From assembly GCA_964019335.1 (NCBI GenBank), contig OZ025661.1:732673-796672 (forward strand): a stretch of 64,000 bases of DNA, read 5' to 3'. Source of the DNA: Diplonema japonicum (Eukaryota; Euglenozoa; Diplonemea; Diplonemida; Diplonemidae). Of this stretch, positions 10,247 to 21,582 are shown piece by piece (the first letter of the stretch is position 1; every line of letters starts with the position of its first letter). The position numbers and the translations under genes were made by a program. Under the pieces are notes generated by a model, which did not search any database, was not told where the DNA came from, and saw nothing but the letters and a program-made list of their open reading frames with translations.

Positions 10247-10997
10247 CTAACTCGACCCCTAAGTTTCTGAAATGCTCAAATTCCGCCCCCTAGGTTTCCA
10301 AAATGCTCAAAGTCCACCCCCTAAGTCTTCAAAACGCTCAAATCCCGCCCCCTAAGTTTCCAAAGTGCTCAAAGTCCGCCCCCTCAGGTTTTCAAATGCC
10401 CTAACTAGGCCCCTACGGTGGGAAACCGCTCAAAGTCAACCCCCTAGTTTTCAAAATGATCAAAAAACCCCCCCTTAGTTTCATGAATAACCCGATTGGG
10501 TCCCCTATGTTTCATTAATGCTCAACAAGGTTGTGCGCATGCATGTTCCTTAACAATAGGCAACTTGAAAGGAAAAGAAAAAGACAGCCTGGGTAACCAA
10601 GGCTACTTCTTAGAGGGCTGCGTCGAAGGTGTCTTCCTGTGTAAAAGATTACAGCTCTGCTTTGTGGCGTCAACGATGAACGTCCCTCTGAGGTCGACTT
10701 GGTGCTTCCCGTCACCTAAGTGCAAGACCTAGGAAACTAAGGGGTCCGGATGTGAACATTTTGAAAACCAAGGGGGTCTACTTTGAGCATTTATGAAACT
10801 AAGGGGACTGAATTCACGCATTTTAAAACTTAGGGGTCGAGTATGAGTTTTTTTGAAGACTTGGGGTACTACACAGAGATTTAAGAAACCTTGGGGACCG
10901 GATCAGAAACTTTTTCCTCCTTAAAGAGAGACCTTGAACATTTCTCAAACTAAGGGGGTGGATTTTGAGCATTTCTCAAACTTAGGGGTCAAGTTAG
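10247..10997. mobile_element. Foldback element with ~31-bp subrepeats in both arms
   Basis: The left arm (10247-10528) is about nine degenerate copies of a ~31-bp unit of the form CTCAAAGTCCGCCCCCTAAG plus TTTCCAAAATG. The right arm (10727-10997) has the same unit inverted (AACTTAGGGGT ... TTTGAGCATTT). The outer ends match as inverted repeats: CTAACTCGACCCCTAAG (10247-10263) against CTTAGGGGTCAAGTTAG (10981-10997). The ~200-bp centre has one short unrecognised ORF. Long inverted repeats made of tandem subrepeats define the foldback class of DNA elements; no transposase is present. The units have drifted, so the element is old. Confidence 0.75.
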
Positions 10998-11684
10998 AAG
11001 TTTTCTCTTTTCTCTTTTTTTTTTTCTTTTTTGTAACTAAGGTAACTTTTTTTTTTTTTGTTTGTTTGTTTTGCTGGCTGGGCATTGTACCGCTAGGAGG
11101 AGGGGGGGTTTTTTTTTTCTGTCTTTTTACAAACCAACTGCTCCCTTATCATAGTGGTTTTCTTCTGTTTCTTTGTAAGAGGAAGGTTACCTGTTTTCCT
11201 GTTATTTTTCATTTTTTTCTTCTTTTTTTTTGGTTCTCGGTTTCTTTATCCCCCCCCCCCCCCCATTCTTTTTTCTTCTTTCCTGCAATCAGACCGTCAA
11301 TTCTAATCTTGTTTTTTTTTTTTTTTTCTTTTTTTTTTCTCTTGTCTTCTTCTTTCTTTCTTTTTTTTCTTTTCTTTTCATCCCCCTCTCCCCTGTTCTC
11401 AGAAGACTGCAAGGAACAGAGATAATATGGAAAAAAAAAAAGGAAAAGAAAAAGAAGAAAAAAAAACGAGGGGTGTCAGGGATCCCTATCGCCGCCTTTC
11501 TTTTTTTTCCTTCTCTTTTGATAACACCCCTCATCATAGTGATTTTAAAGCGGTTCCCACTCCCGTTTCCTTAATGTATAGCCACTTTTTTTCTTTTTTC
11601 TTTTTTTTCTCTTCCCCAAACAAATAAGAAAAAAAAGGAGAGGGGAAGAAAAGAAAAGAGAAAAAAAATCTGTTGTAAAAGAAG

Positions 11685-11716
<32 letters not shown>

Positions 11717-11717
11717 A

Positions 11718-14114
11718 ATGTCGGGGTTTTTCCAGTTCTTCGAGCACACTTCGTCGAAAATAGACAAATTGCTCGAGGTGGAAAACCCGAACCTGGAGCA
11801 GGTGCTCACCAACCCGTTGTGCTTCCAGGAATGCATGACGGGCAACACGAAACTTCTCGGGTTCCTGTCCCTTGAAAGCAACGTTTCAATCATGTTGGAC
11901 CTGATGCTGCTGCCACTGGACGAGGAAGTCCCATATTTGGCAGAGAATGAAGAACCAGAACCTGACGCAGACGATGAGGTACCTCATGGAGTGGACAGAC
12001 GGGCAAGGCTTGCCTACGCTGCTTCTGAGGTGTTTGTAAGTGACGCTGTGACAGTACTGGAGACGGCATCCCGAGTCCCTGAGTTGCTCCTGAAGATTTT
12101 CAAGTTTTTAGACCAAAAAAACGCGCTGGATGAAAATCGAACCTATTTCGCAAAGGTTCTGACAGCCTTGCTCCGCACCAACGTATTCGCCGCCAGGGTA
12201 ACAGGCTGGCTTTACATAGCCAAGGAAACGGGTGAGTTCGACATCATAGCTAGCATCACTAGGCACATTTCTGTCGTTGGTGTACAGCAATGCCTCCTGA
12301 CATTGTTGACACCCATTGACATCATGGATGTCCCCCCTTCAAGAGCCTTCGTGAACTGGAGCATGGCCAACGGTTTGTTAGAAAGCATCATGGCGATCCT
12401 CGAAAACAAAACGGAGTCGGAAGAAGCCGACCAAGATAAAGCAGGTATTCTCTGGGTGGCTGTCGGGATCCTCTCTCTCGACACATATGGGCACCACCCC
12501 GAGATGCAAGCTGCACTAGTACCTTTCATCACCTGGTTGTCATCCCACTCTCATGAAGATTCTTCCCCCTTCGTTCCTGCCGTAGTCGACCTTCTCACAG
12601 AAAGATGCAGAAGCAACCCAGACTCATCAATAATCCCTCTGGCCTCGGACATCCTTCACCGGGTGGCCCGCGCCTACACATTCCAGACCATCTACGCATC
12701 TGGTCAGTGCACCGACTCCAGGGTCATGACCTACGGTTTGGAAAAGCTGTTGGAGGTTTGAAGAAAAAAAAAATATGGGTGACAGAAAAAAAAAAATTTT
12801 TTTTTTTGAACAGAGAGCAAGTGATTTCAAGAGTCTTTTGGAGAAGCCGCCCGCGGGTGTGCAACCTATACAGCTGCAGACAATCTCGATTAAACTGCCA
12901 TTTGGTATGCGAAAAAAAATAAAAAAATAAAAAAAAGGTTTAATGCGATTGAAAATATTGGAGCTAGTTAGAGCCATCGGGCTGGTTGAGCTGCCAGAGG
13001 TTTACATGTATGGAAAGAAGGGAGGGAAGAAAAACAAAACAAAACAAAAAAAAAAAAAAAAAAAAAAAAAAGGTGGTTCCTTGATGAAGGAATCCTCCCC
13101 CTCCTCCTGGAAATCTTCGATCAGCACCCACACAACAACTTGGTCCACAGCCTTGTGACTGGCACCATAAGGTCTTTGGTGTCTTCGAGCAACCCCGAAG
13201 TGGTAATGAGCACAAAAAAGAAAAAAAAGAAGAAGAAGAAAAAAAAAAACTACAGATAAAACGATTAAAAGAAACTGTCGACCCGGCAATGTGGGTGGCG
13301 AAGATGTACGAAGCAGGAAAGGATCCGGGTCGCGGTAGCTTTTCCGGGTTCATCTTCGAGCTCGCAAAGGTGATCTTAGAGAGGGGCGACCCGATTCTAA
13401 AAGAAGGGTATGTACTTTCTTTCTTTTTTGTATCTCAACAACAGCGTGGAATGTTGGGAAGACCTCAAGGTGGAGATCGGCGAGGAATCAGACCGCAGGA
13501 TCGCTTCCAGCATCGACATCGATTTTAACGCGGCGAGGTGGAGTGAGGCAGGAATGGGGAGGCCTCCTGGCGGAGACGACCAAGACGACAGTGAGGAAGT
13601 GGTGTGCTTAAAGCTTCCTGGAATGCCACCTCCTCCCGCATTGGGGCAGGCATGGGAGGCGAACCCGGTGACAGAGCCTAGAGAACAGGGCATGGACTGG
13701 GGTTTCACACCTCAGGTTCCAAGCCCCTCCCAAGGCGTGGCAGAAGCGACAAACGGTGTAGGACAGGGAACCGAACAAGACTGCCCCGAGGAGGTAATCA
13801 TGTTCCCCCCGCCTACCGATTTCGCCGCCTCCTCTCTCCCAGACCCTCCAGCACCTACTGTTTCGTCATCTCCGCCATGTGTTCCTGCAACCTCGGAACC
13901 ACCTTTGAGGAATTTTGAAACGATGATGGCTACAATCTTGGCTGACAATGTCGACCTGTTTGGTGGGGCTGGTCCCAACAGCGGGAACCAACAACGACCG
14001 GGCTCTGCGAATTCCGAGGAAAATATGACGCTGGCTCAGCTCAAGGTATGTGGAAGGTGAAAGGAACGGGGGAAATAATAATAATAATAATAGAATCAAA
14101 CCTGGGTGATTGGG

Positions 14115-14145
<31 letters not shown>

Positions 14146-14270
14146 CCGTTGTGGTAGTTCCTGTGGCTTCTCCTTCTCCCTCTTCCTCCTCCACTGGCCC
14201 ACAGCCAGCCCCGGTAGCATCCACAACTCCCACCGCACCTGTTGCAAACGCAGGCTGGCAACAGTTTTAG
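11718..14270 (+). CDS. SAPS-domain protein, PP6 regulatory-subunit-like, seven exons
   Basis: Predicted exons are 11718-12755, 12814-12904, 12938-13007, 13073-13202, 13256-13407, 13445-14045 and 14118-14270. Together they give 744 codons and a TAG with every phase consistent. The N-terminal part (FEHTSSKIDKLLE, LEQVLTNPLCFQECMTGN, LLGFLS) and the later helices (LEKPPAGVQ, LVELPEVYMWFLDEGILPLLLEIF) follow the SAPS family, which scaffolds the PP6/Sit4 phosphatase catalytic subunit in budding yeast and animals. The C-terminal third is acidic, then Pro-rich, with a poly-Gln run encoded by the CAG repeats of exon 7. The introns are only 33-72 nt and A- or T-rich. The ATG at 11718 follows an A-tract leader. 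The family call is good; the partner phosphatase is inferred. Confidence 0.78.
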
Positions 14271-15341
14271 ATTTTTTTTTTCTTTTTCTTTGGGGAAAAA
14301 AAAGTGTTTTTTTTTTTTTTTTCTTTTTCTTCACAAGGGGCAGACCTGGAAGAAGAAAGAAAGGAAGAAGGAAGAAGGAAAAAGAATTATGAAAAAAAAA
14401 AAAAAAAAAAGAATAGTGTGGCACTCCCCTTATCTTCTCTTCCCTCTTCACCCCCCACTCCGCCCCTCTGTTTTACGCTTCTTGATCTAAATATTCGTGA
14501 ATAGGCTTCGCAAAAAAAAAAAAAGAGAGAAAAAAAGGGTGTGAAGAGAGACCTTTACCGGTAGAATGGAACAAATCATCAGCTTGCGCTGGTCACGCTT
14601 CCCTGCTGTTTGTGGAGGGGCACCTTGTATACACTGGACACAGAAGCGGTGTTCTTATCTTTTCTTTCCTTTGTGAGTTTTTTTTTTTTTTTTTTTCTTT
14701 TTTTTTTTTTTTTTCTTGCATACAGTTGAGGGGAAAAGAGTGAAAAAAAAAAAAAAAAGGGAGGGTGCAGTTGTGCTTTCACTTTTACTGTTCCTTTTGA
14801 ATTTACTTTTTGAAAGAAAAATGGGTCGAACGAGTTGCCCCTATCGTGTTGTCAAATTGCTGAGCCTCAAATACAAAAAAGAAGAAAATCCCCCTTTACG
14901 GCCTTTTTCCTTGTAGTTCTCCACCCCCACACTTTTTTTGTTTTCTTGTCCCCTTTCTTTTTGCGTCCCTACTTATCTGTTCAAATATGGTTCTTGGTTT
15001 AACTCTGTTATTTGGTTATTCTTTTCTTTTGCTTTCTTCTTTCCCCTCCCCCTTTTTCTTTTCCTCCCTTCTTTTTTCATTCTCTTTACTTGTCATTGCT
15101 CGTCTCGTCCATCACTTCTGATGTTGCTGTCTCCTGGTGCCACGCCTTCTTCTTCCCTTCCTTCTCGTCGGCTAGTTCCCACTGAACTCCCTGTGGAAGT
15201 CTGTTTAGGCCGCCCACATGGGCTTAGGGGTGAGCAGGGTTGCTGGCTGCACATGTGTGCTTCCAGGTGGGTCTCGTCTTGGGCCCGCCTTACTCGCGTA
15301 AGCGGAATCGAAGTATTTATTCCCCGCCCAGCGATTGTAAC
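14271..15341. other. Intergenic, no gene seen
   Basis: Pyrimidine-rich and A-rich runs with unique sequence between 14545 and 14660 and between 15090 and 15310. No ORF with a recognisable domain. The last 20 bp before the tRNA (GCCCAGCGATTGTAAC) recur before the tRNA-Gly at 41136. Confidence 0.5.
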
Positions 15342-15412
15342 GCGTAAATGGTCTAGTGGTAGAATGGCTCCCTGCCACGGAGTCGGCCCGGGTTCGATTC
15401 CCGGTTTACGCA
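15342..15412 (+). tRNA. tRNA-Gly (GCC)
   Basis: This 71-nt cloverleaf has acceptor GCGTAAA / TTTACGC, a D arm with GGTCTAGTGGTAGAAT, an anticodon loop CTGCCAC (GCC) and a T arm GGTTCGATTCC. Box A and box B are intact. T6 follows directly. The gene ends only 35 bp before the ATG of the adenylyl cyclase on the same strand. It is identical to the copy at 41136-41206, including about 16 bp of upstream flank with one mismatch. Confidence 0.96.
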
Positions 15413-15418
15413 TTTTTT
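15413..15418 (+). terminator. Pol III terminator of tRNA-Gly
   Basis: T6 run starting one base after the discriminator base, as expected for RNA polymerase III. Confidence 0.8.
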
Positions 15419-15447
15419 AAAACCTTGAAAACAGGGGGTTTTGGGGG

Positions 15448-18111
15448 ATGCATTTTGAATCCCGTAATGATCATGATCATACCATAGTTGACGTGACAGG
15501 CGAGAGCACGAGGGATGGGTGGTTTTTAAGCAGGTGGTACCAACGGTTTTTGAACTATATATTGAGGCCAGGAGACGACGCGGATGTAAAAATTAGGAAA
15601 GGTGTTATTCTACCGGTGGTACTTATATTTGGACTAATACAAGCCTTTTTCACGTACAGGAACCTGTCTTCAGGATTCTGGCCAAATGTCGTGACAAATG
15701 GAACACGAACCATGATCACACTGACTATTAGCGTGTACATTCTATACACAAGAAAATTCCCTCTACCCCTTTTGGAATGGGGTACCTTATCCCTCGTCAT
15801 TACCTATGCATTCATTGGGGACGCTTTGGGGTACGGGCAGTTTGAAATGTACACCACTATCGTTATTTTTACAGATTCTCTGCTGTTGTCGGGAGCTACT
15901 CCGCAGTTCATAACTTTTTCAACCACTGTTATATGCGTGCTTCTTACAGTGAAGACCGTGGAGGAAGCCTTTCGGTTCGGGATGTACGAAGCAATACCTT
16001 CGTCGTGGGCGCAAAACCGCGAACCGTACCCAAGCCAAGGTGTTTCGTGGTTCTTAGTTGTCTGGAGCGTTCGGGTCGGTGTCTTCGTGGCCGATTTTCT
16101 AATGACGAGACGCTTCGCCTTGAAGATGAGGTTGGAGCAGCAGCGGTCTGCGAACGCTGTTGCCATGGCACAAAAGGTTGCAAACGCATTGGTCCGGTTC
16201 GATTTGGAAACCGCGGAGCAGCTCGTGAAAACCGCGGAACAGTCGGAGCTGAACACCGCCTTCGTCGGTCTCCTCACGAACCTGAAACAGTACAGACCGT
16301 ACCTCCCGGATGCGCTCTTCACAGACTGCGGGTCTTCCCAGACTTCAGGTCACAACAGGCACACAACTGCGTATAAGATAAGGCAGGTCCCTGCTGGGAA
16401 CGAACGAAGCGACGACCCAGTCACCATTGTCTTCACTGACATCCAATCGTCGACTGACATATGGGAGAAACACACCACCGCAATGCGCAGCGCTATGCAG
16501 ATCCACAACCATGTTATGAGGGAGTGTATCTCCGAGACGAACGGGTACGAGGTCAAGACGATCGGCGACGCCTTCATGGTGGCCTTCGACACAGTCATGG
16601 AAGGCATGCGGTTCAGCCTCCTCGCACAGCAACAACTTGTCGACGCGGAATGGCCTCCGCACCTTCTCGAACACCCACTGTGCCGTCCCGTCGGCGACCC
16701 CGAAGACGGGACCCTATGCTGGAGAGGCCTCCGCGTTCGAATCGGTGTCCACACAGGCCCTGCCAGATTGGAACTGAACCCCGCTACAGGACGGACCGAT
16801 TACATGGGCCCAACTGTCAACAAAGCAGCCCGGGTGGAATCTGCATCCGCAGGCGGTGCTGTAGCGTTCACGGAAGAAGTCCGAGCAGAGATATGCTTGG
16901 AACAATGGGTCGACGTGGCCAAGCCGACAATCTTAAAAATGGGGATCGTGGACTTGAAGGGTGTGGGCGGTGTTGCGTTGTACATCGCCATCCCGGGAAA
17001 CCTCACAAAACGGCAAGCTGAGGTAGAAAAGGTGGTGGAGGCGAAAAAAGCCGGAGCCAGGGTAACCTCACACGAGTCGAGCACACGAGGCGGCAGCACA
17101 GTGTTCACGCCGATGGAAAAAATTTCGGTGCTGCGGAACAAAATGTCGATGAGCATGGCGACCACGATGCACATTCAGGTCGATTTCGGGTGTCTGCTTC
17201 TTTTTAAATGCGCCGTCGACGCGGTCAACGAAATAGTCAACATGGTGCTCGAGGGGATGGAACGGACGGAGGGGCTGCTGTGCTACATATGCAGCAACAG
17301 TTTGGTCTTGAGCTGGAACGCGGGACGGTCATGTGCAATGCACGTTGCACAAAGCGCCAAGTTCGTCTCCCACTTCCACGCATCTGTCACAGGCTCGCTG
17401 TGGGAAAAGTACATCGGGGTAGGTCTATCGTCTGGAAGGGTTTTACACGGAACGCTGGGCAGCATGAAACAACGGTTTGTGACGTCTGTAGGTTCCACAG
17501 TCGAAGAAGCAAGGGCGTTGGCAGAAGCTGCCACACAGCTTTACACGTTTTGCTTGTTGACTGGGGAATCTTCGGCTGGAACCGACACCTCCTTGCAGAT
17601 CCACACGAGGCCCGTCGCATTGTGGGAGACGTCAAAAAAAATCCCGTCCAGCCCAGTCTCGAGCCCGACAATGGTTGTAAGTTGCACGAGCACACCACCA
17701 CAGATGAGCCTGGCAAACCCGTTGAGATCACCAGCGCAGGTTACTTTGAACAGAGTGGACCCTACACCAGGTAGGATTATATATGAGTTGAACTTGAAGA
17801 CTTTCAGTCTTGTGGATGGGGTGTGGAACCTCTTCGATGGAGTTGTCGCACCCGAGTGGGGAAACAGGTACAAGGAGGCCTTCTTCAGCAAGGACACCGA
17901 GATGCTCCTTGAGATGCACGACACGAACTACAGCGACCGGACGCTTCGGAAGGTTGTGAAGTTCCTGCAAGGGGATTTCGAGATCGCTAGGCCGGCTAAG
18001 AACGGCCTTGTCCTGCCTTCGGACCCTGCAGAGGGCTGGGTGGGCGAGTCGTCCGGTACTAATCTTGCTGTTCGGCGTGCAGCTGTGTTTCAAAGCATAT
18101 TGGAAAAGTGA
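15448..18111 (+). CDS. Membrane adenylyl cyclase (class III), with degenerate second domain
   Basis: An intronless 887-residue protein starting at the first in-frame ATG after tRNA-Gly. Residues about 50-230 hold five or six hydrophobic segments (GVILPVVLIFGLIQAFF, MITLTISVYILY, FITFSTTVICVLL, VSWFLVVWSVRVGVFVADF). A class III cyclase domain spans about 325-500. It has both metal Asp residues (FTDIQSS; TIGDAF), the adenine-selecting Lys (YEVKTIGDAF) and the Asn/Arg pair in VNKAARVES, so it should make cAMP from ATP. Residues about 580-710 (VGLSSGRVLHGTLG ... VGSTVEEARALAEA) look like a second cyclase fold lacking the metal Asp motifs, perhaps a regulatory half. The adenylyl rather than guanylyl call rests on the Lys and on Asp in TDYMGPTVN. 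Confidence 0.85.
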   Translation: MHFESRNDHDHTIVDVTGESTRDGWFLSRWYQRFLNYILRPGDDADVKIRKGVILPVVLIFGLIQAFFTYRNLSSGFWPNVVTNGTRTMITLTISVYILYTRKFPLPLLEWGTLSLVITYAFIGDALGYGQFEMYTTIVIFTDSLLLSGATPQFITFSTTVICVLLTVKTVEEAFRFGMYEAIPSSWAQNREPYPSQGVSWFLVVWSVRVGVFVADFLMTRRFALKMRLEQQRSANAVAMAQKVANALVRFDLETAEQLVKTAEQSELNTAFVGLLTNLKQYRPYLPDALFTDCGSSQTSGHNRHTTAYKIRQVPAGNERSDDPVTIVFTDIQSSTDIWEKHTTAMRSAMQIHNHVMRECISETNGYEVKTIGDAFMVAFDTVMEGMRFSLLAQQQLVDAEWPPHLLEHPLCRPVGDPEDGTLCWRGLRVRIGVHTGPARLELNPATGRTDYMGPTVNKAARVESASAGGAVAFTEEVRAEICLEQWVDVAKPTILKMGIVDLKGVGGVALYIAIPGNLTKRQAEVEKVVEAKKAGARVTSHESSTRGGSTVFTPMEKISVLRNKMSMSMATTMHIQVDFGCLLLFKCAVDAVNEIVNMVLEGMERTEGLLCYICSNSLVLSWNAGRSCAMHVAQSAKFVSHFHASVTGSLWEKYIGVGLSSGRVLHGTLGSMKQRFVTSVGSTVEEARALAEAATQLYTFCLLTGESSAGTDTSLQIHTRPVALWETSKKIPSSPVSSPTMVVSCTSTPPQMSLANPLRSPAQVTLNRVDPTPGRIIYELNLKTFSLVDGVWNLFDGVVAPEWGNRYKEAFFSKDTEMLLEMHDTNYSDRTLRKVVKFLQGDFEIARPAKNGLVLPSDPAEGWVGESSGTNLAVRRAAVFQSILEK

Positions 18112-18814
18112 AAAATGAAATACAAAAAAAGGGGGGGGGGGTGAAACAATAGAACGGGAGTAACTTTTTTAAGTTTCGTTCTGACCGTTTTCAGCCCTAA
18201 GATTTTTGCCCAAGAAGAAAAGTTCCCCCCCACCACCCTTCACCATTTACACTAACTTGATTTAAGTTCACCTGTTTTTAAATACTAGTAATCCAAAAGT
18301 GCCCAAATTGGGTTGGTAGGGAGTGCTCTGCAGCTCTATCCCGAACATGGAATAGTTTTAAAAGTTAGGCTGGACACGTTAATGTAAACTTAAAAAGTTA
18401 CCCTGTTCTGAGGTACCCCCACCCCCCCACCCCCCCTTTCGTCTTTTCGTTTAGTAGTTAGGCTTCTCATTCTTGAATAAGCAGGCTTGTTTACCCTAAG
18501 TGGGTGGGGTTTTTTTCTTCTTTTTTTTTTCACGCACACCCTCCCTCCACTCCCAAAAAAATAAAAAAAAAAGTATGGAATGCGGGTTATCTCATCCTTT
18601 AATCCGTATTTTTTATTTTATTTATTTATTTATTTCCTTTATGACACGCACACCCCAAATATATATGGGCAATCTATCACAAAAAATGCAGTTTTTTTTT
18701 TCTTTCCCCTATATCAAATTCAAGAGAAAAAAAGAAAAGAAGAGGAGGAAGAAAAAAAAAAACACTTGACGAAATGAAATTGTTAATTGCCAGCACGGTT
18801 GACCAGCTAGCACA

Positions 18815-18946
18815 ATGGCGTCTAATGTTAAGTTTTTTTCTTCTTCTTTTTTCTCTTACCTTTTCTCACTTTCCTGTCCTCGGGGTGGGGGTTAACGAAT
18901 GTTGGTTCTAAGCCAACCCTCTTTAACCGACAACCTATTATGTGAT

Positions 18947-18987
<41 letters not shown>

Positions 18988-19258
18988 CCAGGTGGTGGGG
19001 ATAACATGGAAATATAAAGAAGTACATCAGATGTGTTGTTCGCTGTTGACCTCCTCGTCGGTCATCACCGGTAGCGCCCAAGTGGAAGAAGCAGATGCTC
19101 TGGGTGGCGAACAGGCAGCAAACTACACGGGCTCAGAATCTTGGTTACCCGGGGCGCCCCGGCTAGGGTTGAGCTGCACACCGCACGCATTAAGGACACG
19201 ACGCGGAACGCAGAAGAAGCTACAGCTAGGCCGAGGTGCGCCCCCTGTAATCAAGTAA
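18815..19258 (+). other. Possible two-exon gene, weak
   Basis: An ATG at 18815 (MASN) could splice through GTTAAG (18827) and a 30-T tract ending CCAG (18991) into a frame open to 19258. The product would be about 90 residues, starting VVGITWKYKEVHQM after the junction. No domain is recognised. The long T-tract plus CAG is a good acceptor, which is the only real support. It may equally be non-coding. Confidence 0.2.
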
Positions 19259-19405
19259 ATGGTGCTTGTGCAGGGTGCCCCCACCGGCTTCCTTTAAATC
19301 ATCGAGTTTTTTTTTTCCAATTTTACTTACAGGCCTGTTGATCTCGCGCAAGCGATTATCATCCCGACACTGGAACTCACTCTCCTATTCCGCCCGGCAC
19401 CCAAT

Positions 19406-19442
<37 letters not shown>

Positions 19443-19461
19443 CTTTTTTTTTTTTTTTTAA

Positions 19462-21237
19462 CCCATAATACTCCAAGGCGCAAATATTTGTCGTTTTGAA
19501 AAATCGTTTTTTTCTCTAAGTACTTTTTCGTCCCCACGACCCCTGGATCTCCAAGAACGACTATAGTGAGGAGTTATTTTCAACTGCAATTCATGCTGCG
19601 CTGCATCACTTTACCTTGTTATCCACCCACCAAGTGGGTCCCAAATCCGAGTAGATAGGCTAAAAACGCAAAATAACGGGTGTGCATACTGTGCCCAAAT
19701 TGTTCCCAAAAAACGCAAAGGTAAAGTCAAAACAGCTACGGACGAGGTCTAACCTTCATGGGTAAGGGAGTTGGTACCCATAGAGACCATACAATAGGCC
19801 AGTGGGGAGAAAAAAAAGCTGTCCCGTGGTACGCAGAAACCTGACGACGCAAAATGGTTATTCCTTCGGTTTTTTTATAAGAAGCTCACAGACGTCATCC
19901 AAGAAGAGACAAACAAGCAAAAGGACGCTGAGATTGATAAAATTTCGACCCAGGACTCCACCGCTTACTCGGATTGAGCATTGCGATGGGTTTACGGCGT
20001 GCCCAGAATCAGCAGTCGTATTGGTCCATAGGACCCATGAAAATCCCCCTTTTCAGTAACACGATGCCCAGGAGACGCTACTGGGAAATCAAAAGTAGCC
20101 TCCACTTCACTCACACAGAAGAGTCAAACGGTGATATGTTGTGAAGATACGAGGGTTTCTGGACAGAATTGGTGACAAGTGGGCAAAAGCAGCAGTGCCA
20201 GGAAAATAATTAAGCATTGACGAGACACTCGTACCTTCACGGGGCAATTGGGGGGCTGCGGGTCTACTGTCCTCTCAAGCGTAAAAGATATGGCATAAAA
20301 ATCTACTGCCTAAACTGCGCGAGCACGGGTTATCTTTTGCGTTTTCACATCCACGCCACCAAAATCGAGGGGCACGCACTTGAAGATTTCAGTGTTGTGG
20401 AAAAAGCGGGGCTGGGGTTAACAGAGCCTTTCCGGGGAAATGACAACACGGTAGTTTGCGATAGCTACTTTTTGACTGTGGGTCTGGCCGAAGCCCTGTG
20501 AAAGAACTGTGAGGGGCTTGCATTTCGTTGGGTGTTGCGGACTCTTCTGGTGGACCCTAGAAGACAATAGTTAACTGCCATGCACTTCAAATAAAATATG
20601 GTTCAGGGATGCCAGAGAGATACACCACCCTGGCTGCTTTTAAAGAGCGCTTTCGAGAGAGCCTAATTGATGGGTCCAGCGTTGCAAAAACACCACTCCC
20701 GGCACCCAACTAGTGGAGCACACACCCCCTATACCCCAGATAACACCAAACGTGACCGCTAGCCACTCAAAGGGGGTCTGCAGGTTGAAAGGATGCACAA
20801 AACGCACAATCTACAAATGCTACACCTGAAACCAACACCTCTGTCCAAATAAGTGCTTTTTTTGTACCACTCTTCCATCACCCCAAAAAGGCTTCTTGAC
20901 GATTTCGAGGCCGATATTCCACCCGCAAATAGGCACTTCTCTCGGTCTGAGACATCTGAGGGGTCCTGATGCTGCCTTTTTTGTCCCAGGATGCTCAATT
21001 TACACCCCCCCGTGCACAACCCATTTTGACATGGTCGTTTTTGAGCACCCTACGGCCATTCAACTCTTCACCCCCTTTGTATTTTTATTAATTTTTGAAC
21101 TTTTTTTTTTAATTTTCCTGGTCCAAAGAACCCGTTTTACCTGCAAACGGGGGTTAAATGCTGCCATTTCCCCCCTCAAATTATGAAAAGGAGCAAAAAA
21201 GGGACCCCTATGTAGATAGGCCCCGGAGTGTTATGGG
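19462..21237 (+). mobile_element. piggyBac-like DNA transposon, decayed copy 2
   Basis: Terminal inverted repeats are CCCATAATACTCC (19462-19474) and GGAGTGTTATGGG (21225-21237), with one mismatch. They are flanked by TTAA at 19458-19461 and 21238-21241, exactly the piggyBac target duplication. The length is 1776 bp. GTAGATAGGC precedes the right end in both this copy and 3111-4893, which supports one family. Confidence 0.88.
19800..20700 (+). pseudogene. piggyBac-like transposase pseudogene
   Basis: The clearest open piece (20217-20501) reads RKRYGIKIYCLNCASTGYLLRFHIHAT, then VVEKAGLGLTEPFRGNDNTVVCDSYFLTVGLAEAL. This is the transposase core strand K-x-G-I-K, the tGY segment and the second catalytic Asp (VVCDSYF). 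Upstream (19802-20059) and downstream (about 20600-20700) pieces lie in other frames. Multiple stops show it is inactive. It preserves the middle of the enzyme better than the copy at 3470-4732, whereas that copy preserves the zinc tail. Confidence 0.7.
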
Positions 21238-21582
21238 TTAAACTGTTTCCCCCTCCCCTTTTTTTTGTTTCTTTTTCTCGAAATCCTATCCATCCCCCTG
21301 AAAAAAAGTACCTTTTACCCCCACCGCAGAATGAATTCTCAGGTTCACTTCAAACCGGTGGGAAATCTTTCATTTTGTTGCAATTTTTTCAACTCGAAAA
21401 AAAGAAAGAAAGGAAAAAAAGAAAAGAAAAAAAAAAGACCCATCCATCTGGCGTACATTTGGGTGTAGTTTGGCGGTCATCCGTCGCGCTTGAGCAGGGG
21501 GGGGGGGGGAAGAAAAAAAGAAGAAAAAGAAAACACTAGTGGCGTTAATGTGTGCGTCTCTCTTTTTTTTTTTTTTAAAATT

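Noticed and set aside
10247..10528. CRISPR-like repeat array
   Set aside because: Units are contiguous and degenerate, with no unique spacers, and are mirrored by an inverted arm; this is a foldback element in a eukaryote.
14118..14170. CAG microsatellite as a plain repeat
   Set aside because: It continues the SAPS reading frame after a good splice acceptor and encodes a poly-Gln stretch followed by an open Pro/Ser-rich tail.
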